A model generated the notes under the pieces. It did no database searches, was not told the DNA's origin, and was given only the letters and a program-made list of their open reading frames with translations. This document shows positions 38,201-48,297 of a DNA stretch of 64,000 bases, piece by piece (positions within the stretch are counted from its first letter, which is position 1; every line of letters begins with the position of its first letter). Made by a program: the position numbers and the translations under genes. The stretch is from Dipteris shenzhenensis (Eukaryota > Polypodiophyta > Polypodiopsida > Gleicheniales), in the NCBI GenBank assembly GCA_047967505.1, contig CM106541.1. One strand, written 5' to 3'.

Positions 38201-39647
38201 TTTACAAAGTAAAACACAATGCTGATGGGTCTGTTAGCAGGTACAAGGCAAGATTGGTTGCCAAAGGTTTTGCGCAGACATATGGAATTGACTATGAGGA
38301 AACTTTCAGCCCAGTTGCAAGGATGGCAACCGTGAGAGCAGTAATTGCTATGGCTGCTGCAAAGGGATGGTCTTTGCATCAGATGGATGTGAAAAATGCC
38401 TTCTTGCATGGTGATTTGCAGGAAGAGGTTTATATGATGCAGCCAGAAGGTTATGAGGATAATTCACACCCCGATTTTGTATGCAGGTTGCGCAAAGCCT
38501 TGTATGGCTTAAAACAGGCGCCGAGGGCATGGTCAGACAAGATAGAGCAATATCTTGTCACTATTGGATTTCAGATTTCCAATTCAGATTTTTCACTTTA
38601 TGTGAAAAGGACAAACAGAGGGATTGTGCTTATAGTCATCTATGTTGATGACTTGATTATTACAGGTGATAGTGATGCAGACATTAATGAAGTGAAGCTG
38701 CTGTTGTTGAAGCAGAAATTTGAGATGAAGGATTTGGGAGAGCTGCGTTACTTCTTGGGCATTGAGGTTATTAGATCCCCGAGTGGGATATGGCTGTTGC
38801 AAAGGCAATACGGTTTGGACATGCTGTCCAAATATGGGATGACAGGCTGTAAGCCTATCTCTATTCCATTGGAGCAGAATGTGAAGCTCAATGCAGAGAC
38901 AGGTGAGCTTCTTGAAGATATTACTATGTACAGGCGCATAGTAGGTAGCTTGATTTACATGAGTATAACCAGACCAGATTTGAGCTATGCTGTGGGGCTG
39001 GTGAGTCAGTTTATGTAGGCACCGAGGAAGCCACATTTGGATGCGGCTAGGCGCATACTGTGGTATGTGAAGTCCACATTGCATTATGGACTGTTTTATG
39101 AAGCTGGGTGTGCATTACAGGTACATGGATACACAGATGCTGACTGGGCTGGTAGTGTCTCAGACAGGAGATCTACTAGTGGTTTTATGTTTTCCCTTGG
39201 GAGTGGTGCCATCATTGGAGCAGCAAGAAGCAGCCAACAGTTGCCTTGTCGAGCACAGAGGCTGAGTACAGGGGTGCAGCAATGGCTGCATGTGAGGTAG
39301 CTTGGTTACGGAAGCTACTTGCAGATATGGGACAGACAATTCATGCAGCAGTTGTCATTCATTGTGACAACATTAGCAGCATCATGCTTGCTAATAACCC
39401 AGTTTATCATGCTAGAACGAAGCACATTGAGGTGCATTATCACTTTGTGAGAGAGAAGGTTCTAGCTGGTGAGATTGATCTTGTCTATGTCAGCACTGAG
39501 GAGCAGGTGGCTGATATTTTTACGAAGGCATTGGGTACCGAGAAGCTTCGCAGATTTAGGAGCTTGCTTGGTGTACGTGAGATGGATTTGAGCTTGAGGG
39601 GGAGTGTTGAGATATCAAGCTCTACCCCCGATATATCTCCTGGATGA
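35294..39647 (+). pseudogene. copia gag-pol polyprotein, multiply broken
   Basis: The ATG at 35294 opens MSKNLSTIVSEKLDKNNF, the usual copia gag start. Then come a CCHC knuckle of form CX2CX4HX4C (36107-36148), protease DSGASNHM (36311-36334), the pre-integrase HHCC region around 36720-36850, integrase with TFIDDYTR near 36970, RSDGGGEYF near 37098 and the NGVAERKNR stretch near 37200, RT with YVDD at 38641-38652, and RNase H with DADWAGS near 39137. Stops lie at 35507-35509, 36527-36529, 37766-37768 and 39016-39018; frameshifts lie near 38008 and 39210. The end overlaps the 3' LTR. Catalytic motifs are all still recognisable, so decay is recent, but the copy cannot make the proteins for its own movement. 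Confidence 0.95.
39590..39604 (+). promoter_or_regulatory. copia polypurine tract
   Basis: TTGAGGGGGAG immediately precedes the 3' LTR. It is coding as well, because the polyprotein frame continues into the LTR. Confidence 0.85.
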
Positions 39648-39895
39648 CTATCATTTATGTCACCGCCTATGTTAGTTGTACTCGTGGTGTAGTTAGACTA
39701 CCACGTATGTTTTTGGTTTGGGTTCACATATGAACCACATATTCTAGGATTTGACATATAGGGTATTTCCCTCTTCTATTGTACGTGTGCAAAAGTGAAG
39801 AAAGGCTTCACCCTCCAACCTTGTGTCCTCTTTCTTTTGTGTGTTGTGAAGAAAGCTGAACTTGAGTCTCCTATCTCTCTCCCTTATTCTTTACA
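39605..39895 (+). repeat. copia 3' LTR (291 bp)
   Basis: Nearly identical to 34404-34704. It is followed by the target duplication GCATC (39896-39900) and then by TNP2 leader sequence that continues the E2 element. Confidence 0.97.
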
Positions 39896-40004
39896 GCATC
39901 ATCAGACTATACTTATAAAATCACAACATAAGTTGCAAGAAAATATATTAGCAGTTATAAAATAGCATCTATGAGCTTCCCTTCGACTTAGAACAAAAAG
40001 TGAC

Positions 40005-40125
40005 TTAAAGCGTCGCTATATAGCGACTTTTTGCTCTGTTCCATCGCTATACAATGATGCTTTTAATTAAAAATGTCACTATATAGCGATGAAAAAGCGT
40101 CGCTATATAGCGACGCTGTGGGTTA
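40005..40125. repeat. E2 internal palindrome cluster
   Basis: Perfect copies of GTCGCTATATAGCGAC at 40012-40027 and 40099-40114, with diverged copies between. They are the same motif as at the element termini but lie in the middle of the element, between the start of TNP2 (leftward) and the promoter of the second gene (rightward). Confidence 0.9.
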
Positions 40126-40129
40126 AAAC

Positions 40130-40673
40130 CAAAACCCATCTCGACACACGGCGCTTTCTTTAGCACTCTCTAATGTCTCAAGTAAGCAAGGCAATCTCTC
40201 CTCCCATCTATTTCCAACGACCTCCCACCTATTTCTGACAACCTCCCACTCTATTCTCCACTCCTCACCCTTCTCCTAACTCTTGTGCTCCCTTTCTACC
40301 CTTTTCCCTCTTTGGTTTCTTGAAAGGAAGTTTTTCAAGAGGTGAGTTTGTTTCAACAATGTAGGTTGTTTGTTTGTTAGCTTTAGTTTTGTGAGTGCTT
40401 CTTCTTGTATTGCTAAACCTGTAAACTAGTTTTCATGCTTGTTTTCAAAGGATTGAAACAAAAAACGAGATTTTAAGAAAGAAAGAAGACTCACCTCTTC
40501 TAGTCTTTTTTGTATTTCTCTTCCTTCTCTTTCTCTTTGTCTCCTCAATCTCCTCCTTGCAAGAAGTTGCTTTTGTAATCTCCTCCTTCCTCTAACATCT
40601 TATTTGAAAAATGGCATGTTTCCTCTCTTTTGTAGGGCTAGTCCATAACACCGAGCAAGACATACTATCTCAG
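40130..40673 (+). promoter_or_regulatory. E2 central promoter region and noncoding first exon of the second gene
   Basis: About 540 bp of non-repetitive, T/C-rich DNA between the internal palindromes and a strong splice donor (CAG/GTAAGT, 40671-40679). A related block exists in E3 (51900-52450). Transcripts of the second gene probably start here. No convincing TATA box could be fixed. Confidence 0.5.
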
Positions 40674-43600
40674 GTAAGTGCTTCCTCTTTTTTCCATTTA
40701 TTATTTTTGTTATTTGCATTGGCCTACAGCTAGCGCCTTAAGTGCTAGTTGCAGTGATGGGCGTAGGAACCCTCTCTTCCCCTCTCTTTCCTCTTCTTTG
40801 CCTCTTCTCTCCTCTTCTTTCCCTCCTTTCCTTCTTCTCTCCTTCGATCTCTTTCCTCCTCTTTTTCCCTCTTTCCTTTCCCTCTTCTTCTCTCTTTCTT
40901 TCCCTCTTTTTCCCTCTTTCCTTGCCCTCTTTTTCTCTCTTTCCCCCTTCTTTTATGCTCATGCATAAAGCATAAGCATGAGCATATGTCCTCTTTCCTC
41001 TTTTCCAGTCTCTCCTTCTTTTCCCTCTTCTTCTCTCTTCTCCTCTTTTCCCCCTCTTTTTACTCTTTCATGCTCATGCTTATGCTTATGCATGAGCATA
41101 AGAGAAGTAGACATATGCTCATGCACAAGCATGAGCATATGTCTCTTTTTTCCTCTTTACTTTCCCTCTTCTTCTCTCTTTCTTTTCCTCTTTCCTCTTT
41201 TCCAATCTCTCTTTTCTTTCCCTCCTCTTCTTCCTCTTTTCCCTCCTCTTTTCCCTCTTCTTCCTCTTCTTTTCCCTCCTCTTCTCCTCTTTTTCCCTCC
41301 TCTTTTGCTTTTTTCCCTTTTTTTCCTCTTCTTCTCTCTTTTACCCTCTTTCTCCTTTCCCTCTTATGCTTATGCTTATGCATAAGACTCCTCTTATGCA
41401 TAAGCATAAGCATGAGCATAAGAGAAGAAGACATATGCTCATGCATAAGCATGAGCATATGTCTCTTTTTTCCCTCTTCTTCTCTCTTTTTTCCCTCTTT
41501 CTCCTTTCCCTCTTCTTCTCTCTTCTCCTCTCTTCCCCTCTCTTTTCCCTCTTTCATGCTCATGTTCTTATGCTCATGCATAAGCATAAGCATGAGCATA
41601 AGATAAGAAGACATATGCTCATGCTTGTGCTTAAGCATGAGCATAAGAGAAGTAGACATATGCTCCTCTTTTCCCTCCTCTTCTCCTCTTTTCCCTCCTC
41701 TTTTTTCTCCTCTTTTTCCCTCTTCTTCTCTCTTTCTTTCCCTCTTTTTCCCTCTTTCCTTTCCCTCTTCTTCTCTCTTTCCCCCTTCTCTTTTTTCCTC
41801 TTTACTTTCCCTCTTCTTCTCTCTTTCTTTTCCTCTTTCCTCTTTTCCAATCTCTCTTTTCTTTCCCTCCTCTTTTCCTCTTTTCCCTTTTTTCCCTCTT
41901 CTTCTCTCTTCTTCCCTCTTTCTCCTTTCCCTCTTATGCTTATGCTTATGCATAAGACTCCTCTTATGCATAAGCATAAGCATGAGCATAAGAGAAGAAG
42001 ACATATGCTCATGCATAAGCATGAGCAAATGTCTCTTTTTTCCCTCTTCTTCTCTCTTTTTCCCCTCTTTCTCCTTTCCCTCTTCTTCTCTCTTCTCCTC
42101 TCTTCCCCTCTCTTTTCCCTCTTTCATGCTCATGTTCTTATGCTTATGCATAAGCATAAGCATGAGCATAAGATAAGAAGACATATGCTCATGCTTATGC
42201 TTAAGCATGAGCATAAGAGAAGTAGACGTATGCTCCTCTTTTCCCTCCTCTTTTCCTCTTTCCCTCCTCTTTTCCCTCCTCTTTTTCCCTCTTCTTCTCT
42301 CTTTCTTTCCCTCTTTTTCCCTCTTTCCTTTCCCTCTTCTTCTCTCTTTCCCCCTTCTCTTATGCTCATGCATAAGCATAAGCGTGAGCATATGTCTCCT
42401 TCTCTTATGCTCATGCTTATGCTTATGCTTAAGCATAAGCATGAGCATAAGAGAAAGAGACATATGCTCACGCTTATGCGTATGCATGAGCATAAGATCA
42501 TGCATAAGCATGAAATATGTCTCTTTTTTCCTCTTTTTACTTTCCCTCTTCTTCTCTCTTTCTCTCCCTCTTTCCTCTTTTCCAATCTCTCCTTCCTTTC
42601 CCTCTTCTTCTCTCTTCTCCTCTTCTTCCCCCTCTTTTCCCTCTTTCATGCTCATGTTCTTATGCTCATGCATAAGCATAAGCATGAGCATATGTCTCCT
42701 TCTCTTATGCTCATGCTTATGCTTATGCATAAGCATAAGCATGAGCATAAGAGAAGGAGACATATGCTCATGCTTATGCTTATGCATGAGCATAAGAGAA
42801 GTAGACATATGCATATGTCTCTTTTTTCCTCTTTTTTTTTTCCCTCTTCTTCTCTCTTTCTCTCCCTCTTTTCTCTTTTCCAATCTCTCCTTCCTTTCCC
42901 TCTTCTTCTCTCTTCTCCTCTTCTTCCCCCTCTTTTCCCTCTTTCATGCTCATGTTCTTATGCTCATGCATAAGCATAAGCATGAGCATATGTCTCCATC
43001 TCTTATGCTTATGCTTATGCTTATGCATAAGACTCCTCTTATGCATAAGCATAAGCATGAGCATAAGAGGAGACATATGCTCATGCTTATTCATAAGACT
43101 CTTCTTATGCATAAGCATAAGCATGAGCATAAGAGAAGGAGACATATGCTCATGCTTATGCTTATGCATGAGCATAAGAGAAGTAGAAATATGCTCATGA
43201 ATAAGCATGAGCATATGTCTCTTTTTTCCTCTTCTCTCTTTCTTTCCCTCTTTCCTCTTGTCCAATCTCTCTTTTCTTTCCCTCCTCTTCTTCCTCTTTT
43301 CCCTCTTCTTCCTCATCTTTTCCCTCCTCTTCTTCCTCTTTTCCCTCCTCTTCTCCTCTTTTTCCTCTTTTCTTCTTCCTCTTCTTTCTCTCTTCTTCCT
43401 CTTCTCTCCCTCTTCTTCCTCTTCTTTCCCCCTTTCCTTTCCCTCTTCTTCCTCTTCTCGTCCACTTCCTCTTTTCCCTTTTCTTCCTCGTCTTTCCCTC
43501 TTTCCTTTCCCTCTTCTTCCTCTTCTCCTCCACTTTCTCTTTTCCCTCTTCTCTCCCTCTTCTTCCTCTTCCTCTTCCTCTTCTTCCTCTTTCTCTTCCT

Positions 43601-43725
43601 CTTCCTCTTCTTCCTCTTCCTCTTCCTCTTCTTCCTCTTCTCTCCCTCTTTGCCTATGCCGATGCCTATGCCTATGCTTATGTTTGTTTTTTTGTTTTTT
43701 GTTTTCGTGTTTGTGTCTATGTTAG
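40674..43725 (+). other. E2 giant intron of the second gene
   Basis: Donor GTAAGT at 40674 and acceptor TATGTTAG ending at 43725 are conserved in position with E1 (28198 to 30252) and, for the acceptor, E4 (near 59182 on the minus strand). The low-complexity array fills almost all of it. The intron call is inferred from splice-site conservation, not from transcripts. Confidence 0.6.
40760..43660 (+). repeat. low-complexity intronic array of E2 (about 2.9 kb)
   Basis: The longest copy of the array. Pyrimidine tracts alternate with ATGCTTATGCATAAGC-type palindromic words. A higher-order unit of about 570 bp recurs (compare from 41363 and from 41933), with further shorter repeats near 42640 and 42940, and a pure CTTCCTCTT tract at 43430-43650. 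Very long frames on both strands are repeat artefacts. Confidence 0.92.
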
Positions 43726-43975
43726 ACATTGGATCACGTTGCACATCCGACGAGTATGGATAGCCTCATAGGAGGAGAGCTCATGATCTATATGCTCCAG
43801 AGGACTTTGATTCCTCTCAAGCGACTACCCCGAGGACTCGACTCCTCTCGAACCTAGCACTACGACTACCCTTGGTCTGACTCCTCTTCCACGTAGTACT
43901 ACGACTATCCCTCGGGAAACTCCTTTGCTAGCCACGCATGGATTTGTCGGGAGTCTCCACGAGTTTGTAGTGTAG

Positions 43976-45279
43976 ATGAGCGATGAGGAGGCAGCGAGAT
44001 TCTTCTCTCTGCTATCTCAGAGGACCTCAGTAATTCCCTCCCCTATACCGACAGCTGGACGTACTGCCCAGCCGTCTCCTTGTGCCCCTTTGACCGAGGG
44101 GTCATCACTTACGCGTGCCTCTCGTAAGGAGAGGAAGAGTAGGAAGGGTAGCCTATGTTGTGTTGACTCGAGAGATGTAGACGAGTCAGCACACTCACAT
44201 TCCTACAGGTCTCCACTTGGTCCGAAGACACAATATCAGTCAGGTCCCTTGCCCTCTCGTAATCCCACTGCTACTCCTCACTCTAGAAGCACTCGCATAG
44301 CTTCCACTCCTTCTGATTCTGCTATCATTAGTCCTCCTTACTCATCAAGGGATCTCTCCTATCAAATCACAGCTGTCGGAGAGATAATAGAAGATAGAAA
44401 GGGCAAAGCAGTGATGGCCACCATGGGGCGGTTGATGAGCCATCACTTTAAGAGCGACATTGCTACCGATTGGCAGTATCAAGATGACCAAAAGAAGCAG
44501 GCGGTCATCAATGAATTAAAACAAAAATACCCTAACCCACCAAATTGGGAGTTTAATGAGGATTATATGCAAGAGCACATGGGTTTGGTCTTGAAGCATC
44601 GTAGATCAACCTTGTGTACTTCCATTACAAAGGGGTTGGCTAAACCGAGCTGGGCAGACAAAGCTGATTGGAAGTTCTTCAAGAAGCAGAATAGGGACAA
44701 TCTCGAAATGTTCGAGGGTCAGAGGAGGGCTGCGAAGAGATGGCTGGACATCGTAGGTACTTCACACTTTGGTGCAGGCGGACGGTTGGTGTTCAAGGCA
44801 ACCGTGGTAAGTCTACTTCTTCTCATTTAATGTATTGTTCTATTTATTTTACTACATATTACATGCACTTTAGCTAAAACTAACTCTCTAAATTGGATCC
44901 ATAGCAAGCTATGATGGGTCGTCTTCCTACAGATGTAGAGACGCGACACACATTTTGCATAGGAACAAAGCCATGGTTTATTGAGCAAGAGGCAATGGGA
45001 GAAACGGTTGATTGGGTTGAGGTGGCTGCTTGCACGGTATAAGTCTACTCCTACTTGTAATCTCACTTTTTAAATTATTTTATTCTTTAAGTTCCAATCT
45101 AATTTTCAATTTATATGGTTCACTCTTAGGGTCAAAGCTCAAGCGTCCCATCACCGGAGGCGAGCGATCACCAAGGCCAGGGATCAGATGCACGTGACAA
45201 GGATCAGGGTGAAGGTGCAGCTCATGAGGACCAAGGAACAGGCCAACAAGATGAGGACAAGGATGATTTGGATGAGTAG
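43976..45279 (+). CDS. E2 Ptta/En/Spm-like second transposon protein, three exons, apparently open
   Basis: Exon 1 43976-44806, exon 2 44905-45036, exon 3 45130-45279 (stop TAG). All junctions are GT-AG and all exons are phase 0, giving about 370 residues. The start MSDEEAARFFSLL is conserved in E4 (MTDEEAARFFSLL). Residues 1-110 are Ser/Pro/Arg-rich. The core (KGKAVMATMGRLMSHHF, NPPNWEFNEDY, FFKKQNRDNLEMFEGQRRAA, SHFGAGG) has the layout of plant Ptta/En/Spm transposase proteins. The C-terminus is Gln/Asp/Glu-rich. The likely role is binding the element's palindromes in the nucleus, as TNPA-type proteins do. An in-frame TAG just before the ATG is conserved, so the upstream 43726-43975 is leader or a separate exon. 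It is the only element gene here without an obvious break. Confidence 0.7.
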
Positions 45280-45339
45280 TAGTAGTAGTAGTGGTAGTAG
45301 TAGTTTGCATTTTCTTTGCCTTGTATGTCATTTTGTATA

Positions 45340-45500
45340 TCCACTCATTTGAGCAATTTTGTATCGCCCTTTCGAAAGGGTAATTTTGTAACAAACAATG
45401 TTGTATATGTTCGACATGTATATGCTTTTGTTGCTCGATCATTTCATTTGAGCGATTTTGTATCACCCTTTTTGCAAGGGAAATTTTGTTATAAAAAAAC
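45340..45500 (+). repeat. tandem mini-hairpins in the 3' UTR of the E2 second gene
   Basis: Two copies, about 105 bp apart, of ATTTTGTATC(G/A)CCCTTT..., each with a small stem: CCCTTTCGAAAGGG and CCCTTTTTGCAAGGG. E1 (31698-31830) and E4 (57380-57520, minus) have the same pair. The likely role is 3' end formation or stability; that is inference. Confidence 0.7.
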
Positions 45501-45518
45501 TTTGTTTTGTAATTACCC

Positions 45519-45590
45519 AAAAAAAAAAGGATTAGTGGGGCTAAATAGGGCCATAGCAAGCCCTGTTTAGCCCCACTAATCCTTTTTTTT
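45519..45590 (+). repeat. conserved terminal-proximal hairpin (E2), inverted relative to E1 and E4
   Basis: Arms GGATTAGTGGGGCTAA... and ...TTAGCCCCACTAATCC, loop GGGCCATAGCAAGCCC. The arms differ from E1 at paired positions (AC/GT becomes GG/CC). The loop is the reverse complement of that in E1 on the coding strand of the second gene. Confidence 0.85.
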
Positions 45591-45599
45591 TAGTTCTGT

Positions 45600-45816
45600 T
45601 AATCGTCGCTATATAGCGATGTTTACTAGTGTCACTATATAGCGACGATTAATAGTGTCGCTATATAGTGATGTTTATAATCGTTGCTATATAGCGACGG
45701 TTCTTTTTTGATGCTTTTAGCGACTTTAATAACGACGTTTGCGCCCCTGAAATTTTTTTTTAAAAATGTAAAAAGCGTCGGTATTTTCGTGAGAAAAGAG
45801 CCTATGCCTTGTAGTA
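45600..45816. repeat. E2 subterminal palindromes and terminus B
   Basis: Four diverged copies of GTCGCTATATAGCGAC from 45604 to 45710, then a spacer, then CCTATGCCTTGTAGTA at 45801-45816. The outermost base differs from the CACTA rule (A for G). Confidence 0.85.
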
Positions 45817-47362
45817 TACATTGGGCCACTTGCGTGACACTTGCGGATGACTCGTGCTATGCATTGCTCCCACAAGGAGTAGCTAGGAGTGGAGACTCAG
45901 TCAGCATATCTTCAACATCCCCATGACATGTGAGTCACTGCCAAGACCCACTACAGCCTTCATCGACACAACAGGTAGCAAGGCTTCACAAAAACTTCCT
46001 CTTTCAACACAAGCAGTTCATTGGAAGCAGTAGTGCCCAAACGTCCCAGCCATGTCTACTCACAAAATGGTTTTGGAACACAGGTCCCTATAGAGGTGGG
46101 AACGAGTTCCTTTGGCTCCTCATCCAGCAGCAACTCACGGAGTTGCTCATAAGGCCATACCAAACCCACGAGGTTCGATGATAGAATGCCAAAATCCCAT
46201 GAGATTCCAATGGCATCTTGACGATTCTGGAGGTTCACCTTAGTGTTCACCACGCATGTGACATGTGGCCTTCACCCTATCCACTAGGGTTACCACACAC
46301 AATTGTGGTAAAAGAGTTGACATGTGGACAACCTTATCTTGCCATGTGTCAACCCCTCAGCAATGCTATCTACCACATCATCTGCCACCATGGCATACCA
46401 CATTACCATTGCTGACATCAATATTTGCCACATCATCACTGCTATGTGGCACTATCCCCTGCCAAGTACACTGACCGCTCTCACTGACCCTCTGCAAGCA
46501 CATTGTGCACCCTGCATGTGCACTTGCCTGCCACATTAGCACCTTGCTCCATAGGCACAGTCCCTTCACAGGCACTGTTTTGGCATGTGAACCTTGATTG
46601 CCACATCATCATTGAGCACTTTGCACCCTTTTTTGCCCCTCCACCTAGATCAAGTCATATCTCTTGCTCCCAAAAGAATTTGAGGGCGCTCCAAAAGGAA
46701 AATTGCTTGATTTTTGTGCTCTGTATGCTCATCACATCACACACACATTTTGGTGCAAGTATCACTCACTTTTGGGCCTTGCTAATCCACTTCCTTCATG
46801 CACATCAGCCTCTACATCGATGCATCTGACCTAGCCCATAAACAGAACAAAAGAAAAAGAAATTATTTGTTGTTCTTTCATCAATTGATAGTTGATATAG
46901 ATCTAGACAAAAGTAGACTAGATCGCCATAGAGGAGATGCTTTGAATTATTCCAAGATGCCAATCTAAGCCATGCCCCAAATACCCGACTAGTTCCTCCC
47001 TATGCTCACATACATTCACATCATTACATTATCTTAAACCTGTTGTTCATCAGTTCAGTGAGCATTCTTCAGTGGTATTGGCACATTGATCACTGGGCAG
47101 ATAGCACATGATTTGATTTCACACACACATGCCATCATTGTAAAACCTATTTGGCTATTTTACGACATTGTGCACATCATTTCAAGCCTTGTAAAGCCCC
47201 TTGGCTATTCCCGACATCATTTGCAACAAGCCTTGTAATAGATTGGATTATATACTATAGTTCTACCTTCATCAACACTTCATATTTCACTTGCCATAGT
47301 CAGTATTTTTTAGTTGATTCAGATAGTGATTTTCATGACATTTTGAGTACATTTCTTGCACC
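45817..47362. other. unassigned DNA between E2 and an old copia
   Basis: 46230-46640 is rich in the words CCACAT and TGCCACATCATC, which gives it an LTR-like look, but no paired LTR or coding sequence was found. The right part (47140-47362) presumably includes the leader of the copia that follows. Confidence 0.4.
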
Positions 47363-47906
47363 ATGTCTACGTCTAGCAACCTCAATCTGGAGGCATCTTC
47401 TAAGCTAGACAACTCTAATTATAGCACATGGAAATACTGAATCGAGACCATTCTTGTACTTCATGACAAATGGAAGCATGTTGATGGATCTACACCTAGA
47501 CCATTGGATGATCCAGCCAGTAGTAGCTCTACTCCACCTGTTGTCACATCATCAGCAAGAGTGGGATCTCTAGCTGTAACAACAGTTTTTGCACCTATAG
47601 CAGATCCTTCCATGGCCCAAGCACAAGCAGAATGGGACAAGAAAGATAAGAATACATATCATTTGATCAAGAAGAATGTGCAAGATGTCATGCAGGGACA
47701 GCTCAACATTGTCAAGACATCAAAAGAAGCATGGGATATGTTCGCACCGAGTCTAAGAGAACTTCTAGGATTATCACATCGAGAAACCATAGCTACAGTA
47801 CCAGATCTGCATGCCATGTAAGCTCAACTACAATAGATACCACTATCCACAAAATGGCACAAGAGATCTTGGGGGCTGCACTACTAAGAAATCCTAGGTA
47901 TCACAT

Positions 47907-48091
47907 GCATTCAAGGGGTATTTAAAAAACCCCTCCACTCATAAGTTTTTCCCAATAAAATTACCCCTCTTTACTTATGAAGAACTAACAAGTTTTTTTC
48001 TAAAGTTGAATTAAAAACCCCCTCTTGTTATTGTAATAATCCGATTAAATTTTTCCCAAATTGGGATTAAAATACCCCTCCTTTTGAATGC
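47907..48091. mobile_element. MITE-like insertion in the old copia
   Basis: Inverted ends: GCATTCAAGGGGTATTT at 47907-47923 and, inverted, GCATTCAAAAGGAGGGGTATTTTAA at 48067-48091, with a small internal indel. The interior is AT-rich with repeated ACCCCTC words and no coding capacity. It separates the gag block from the pre-integrase block. A target duplication is not clear. Confidence 0.45.
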
Positions 48092-48297
48092 TCATGGTAT
48101 GCTAAATTTTTTGGAGGTGAACACTCTAAGCAAGAGATATGGTCATGTCAATTTCAAGATCTTGATAGATCTCAGAAATCAGAATATGGCAATTGGGATT
48201 CCTAAGCTACAGCTTCTTGGAAAAGTTTGTGAAGCATGCTACTTTGGCAAACAAAAGTGAACCAACTTCAACAAAAGCACCCCTCGAGCAAGAGGTA

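Larger units (their letters stand above)
34404..39895 (+). mobile_element. full-length Ty1/copia element
   Basis: 5' LTR 34404-34704, primer site at 34705, gag-pol 35294-39647, polypurine tract before 39605, 3' LTR 39605-39895, target duplication GCATC. Domain order gag, protease, integrase, RT, RNase H defines copia. The LTRs differ by one substitution and a 10-bp indel over about 290 bp, so the insertion is young. It is antisense to the TNP2 gene it interrupts. Confidence 0.97.
32176..45816. mobile_element. CACTA element E2 (left end missing), carrying a nested copia
   Basis: From left: TNP2 gene on the minus strand (32176-34398), the copia insertion (34404-39895), the TNP2 5' leader, internal palindromes (40005-40125), promoter region and first exon of the second gene (to 40673), intron with array (40674-43725), second gene (43976-45279), hairpin, subterminal palindromes, and terminus B at 45801-45816. 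Terminus B is TACTACAAGGCATAGG when read inward, with the first base changed from C. Terminus A and the TNP2 C-terminal part are lost where E1 abuts at 32175. Confidence 0.85.

Noticed and set aside
35260-38409. Several 120-160-codon minus frames across the copia gag-pol
   Set aside because: They are antisense shadows of the polyprotein.
41060-43763. Very long open frames on both strands (up to 607 codons) rich in MLMHKHKHEH, CSCISISMSI or serine/phenylalanine
   Set aside because: They are translations of the low-complexity array; frames stay open because the repeat words lack stops. The same occurs in all six frames of the E1, E2 and E4 arrays.
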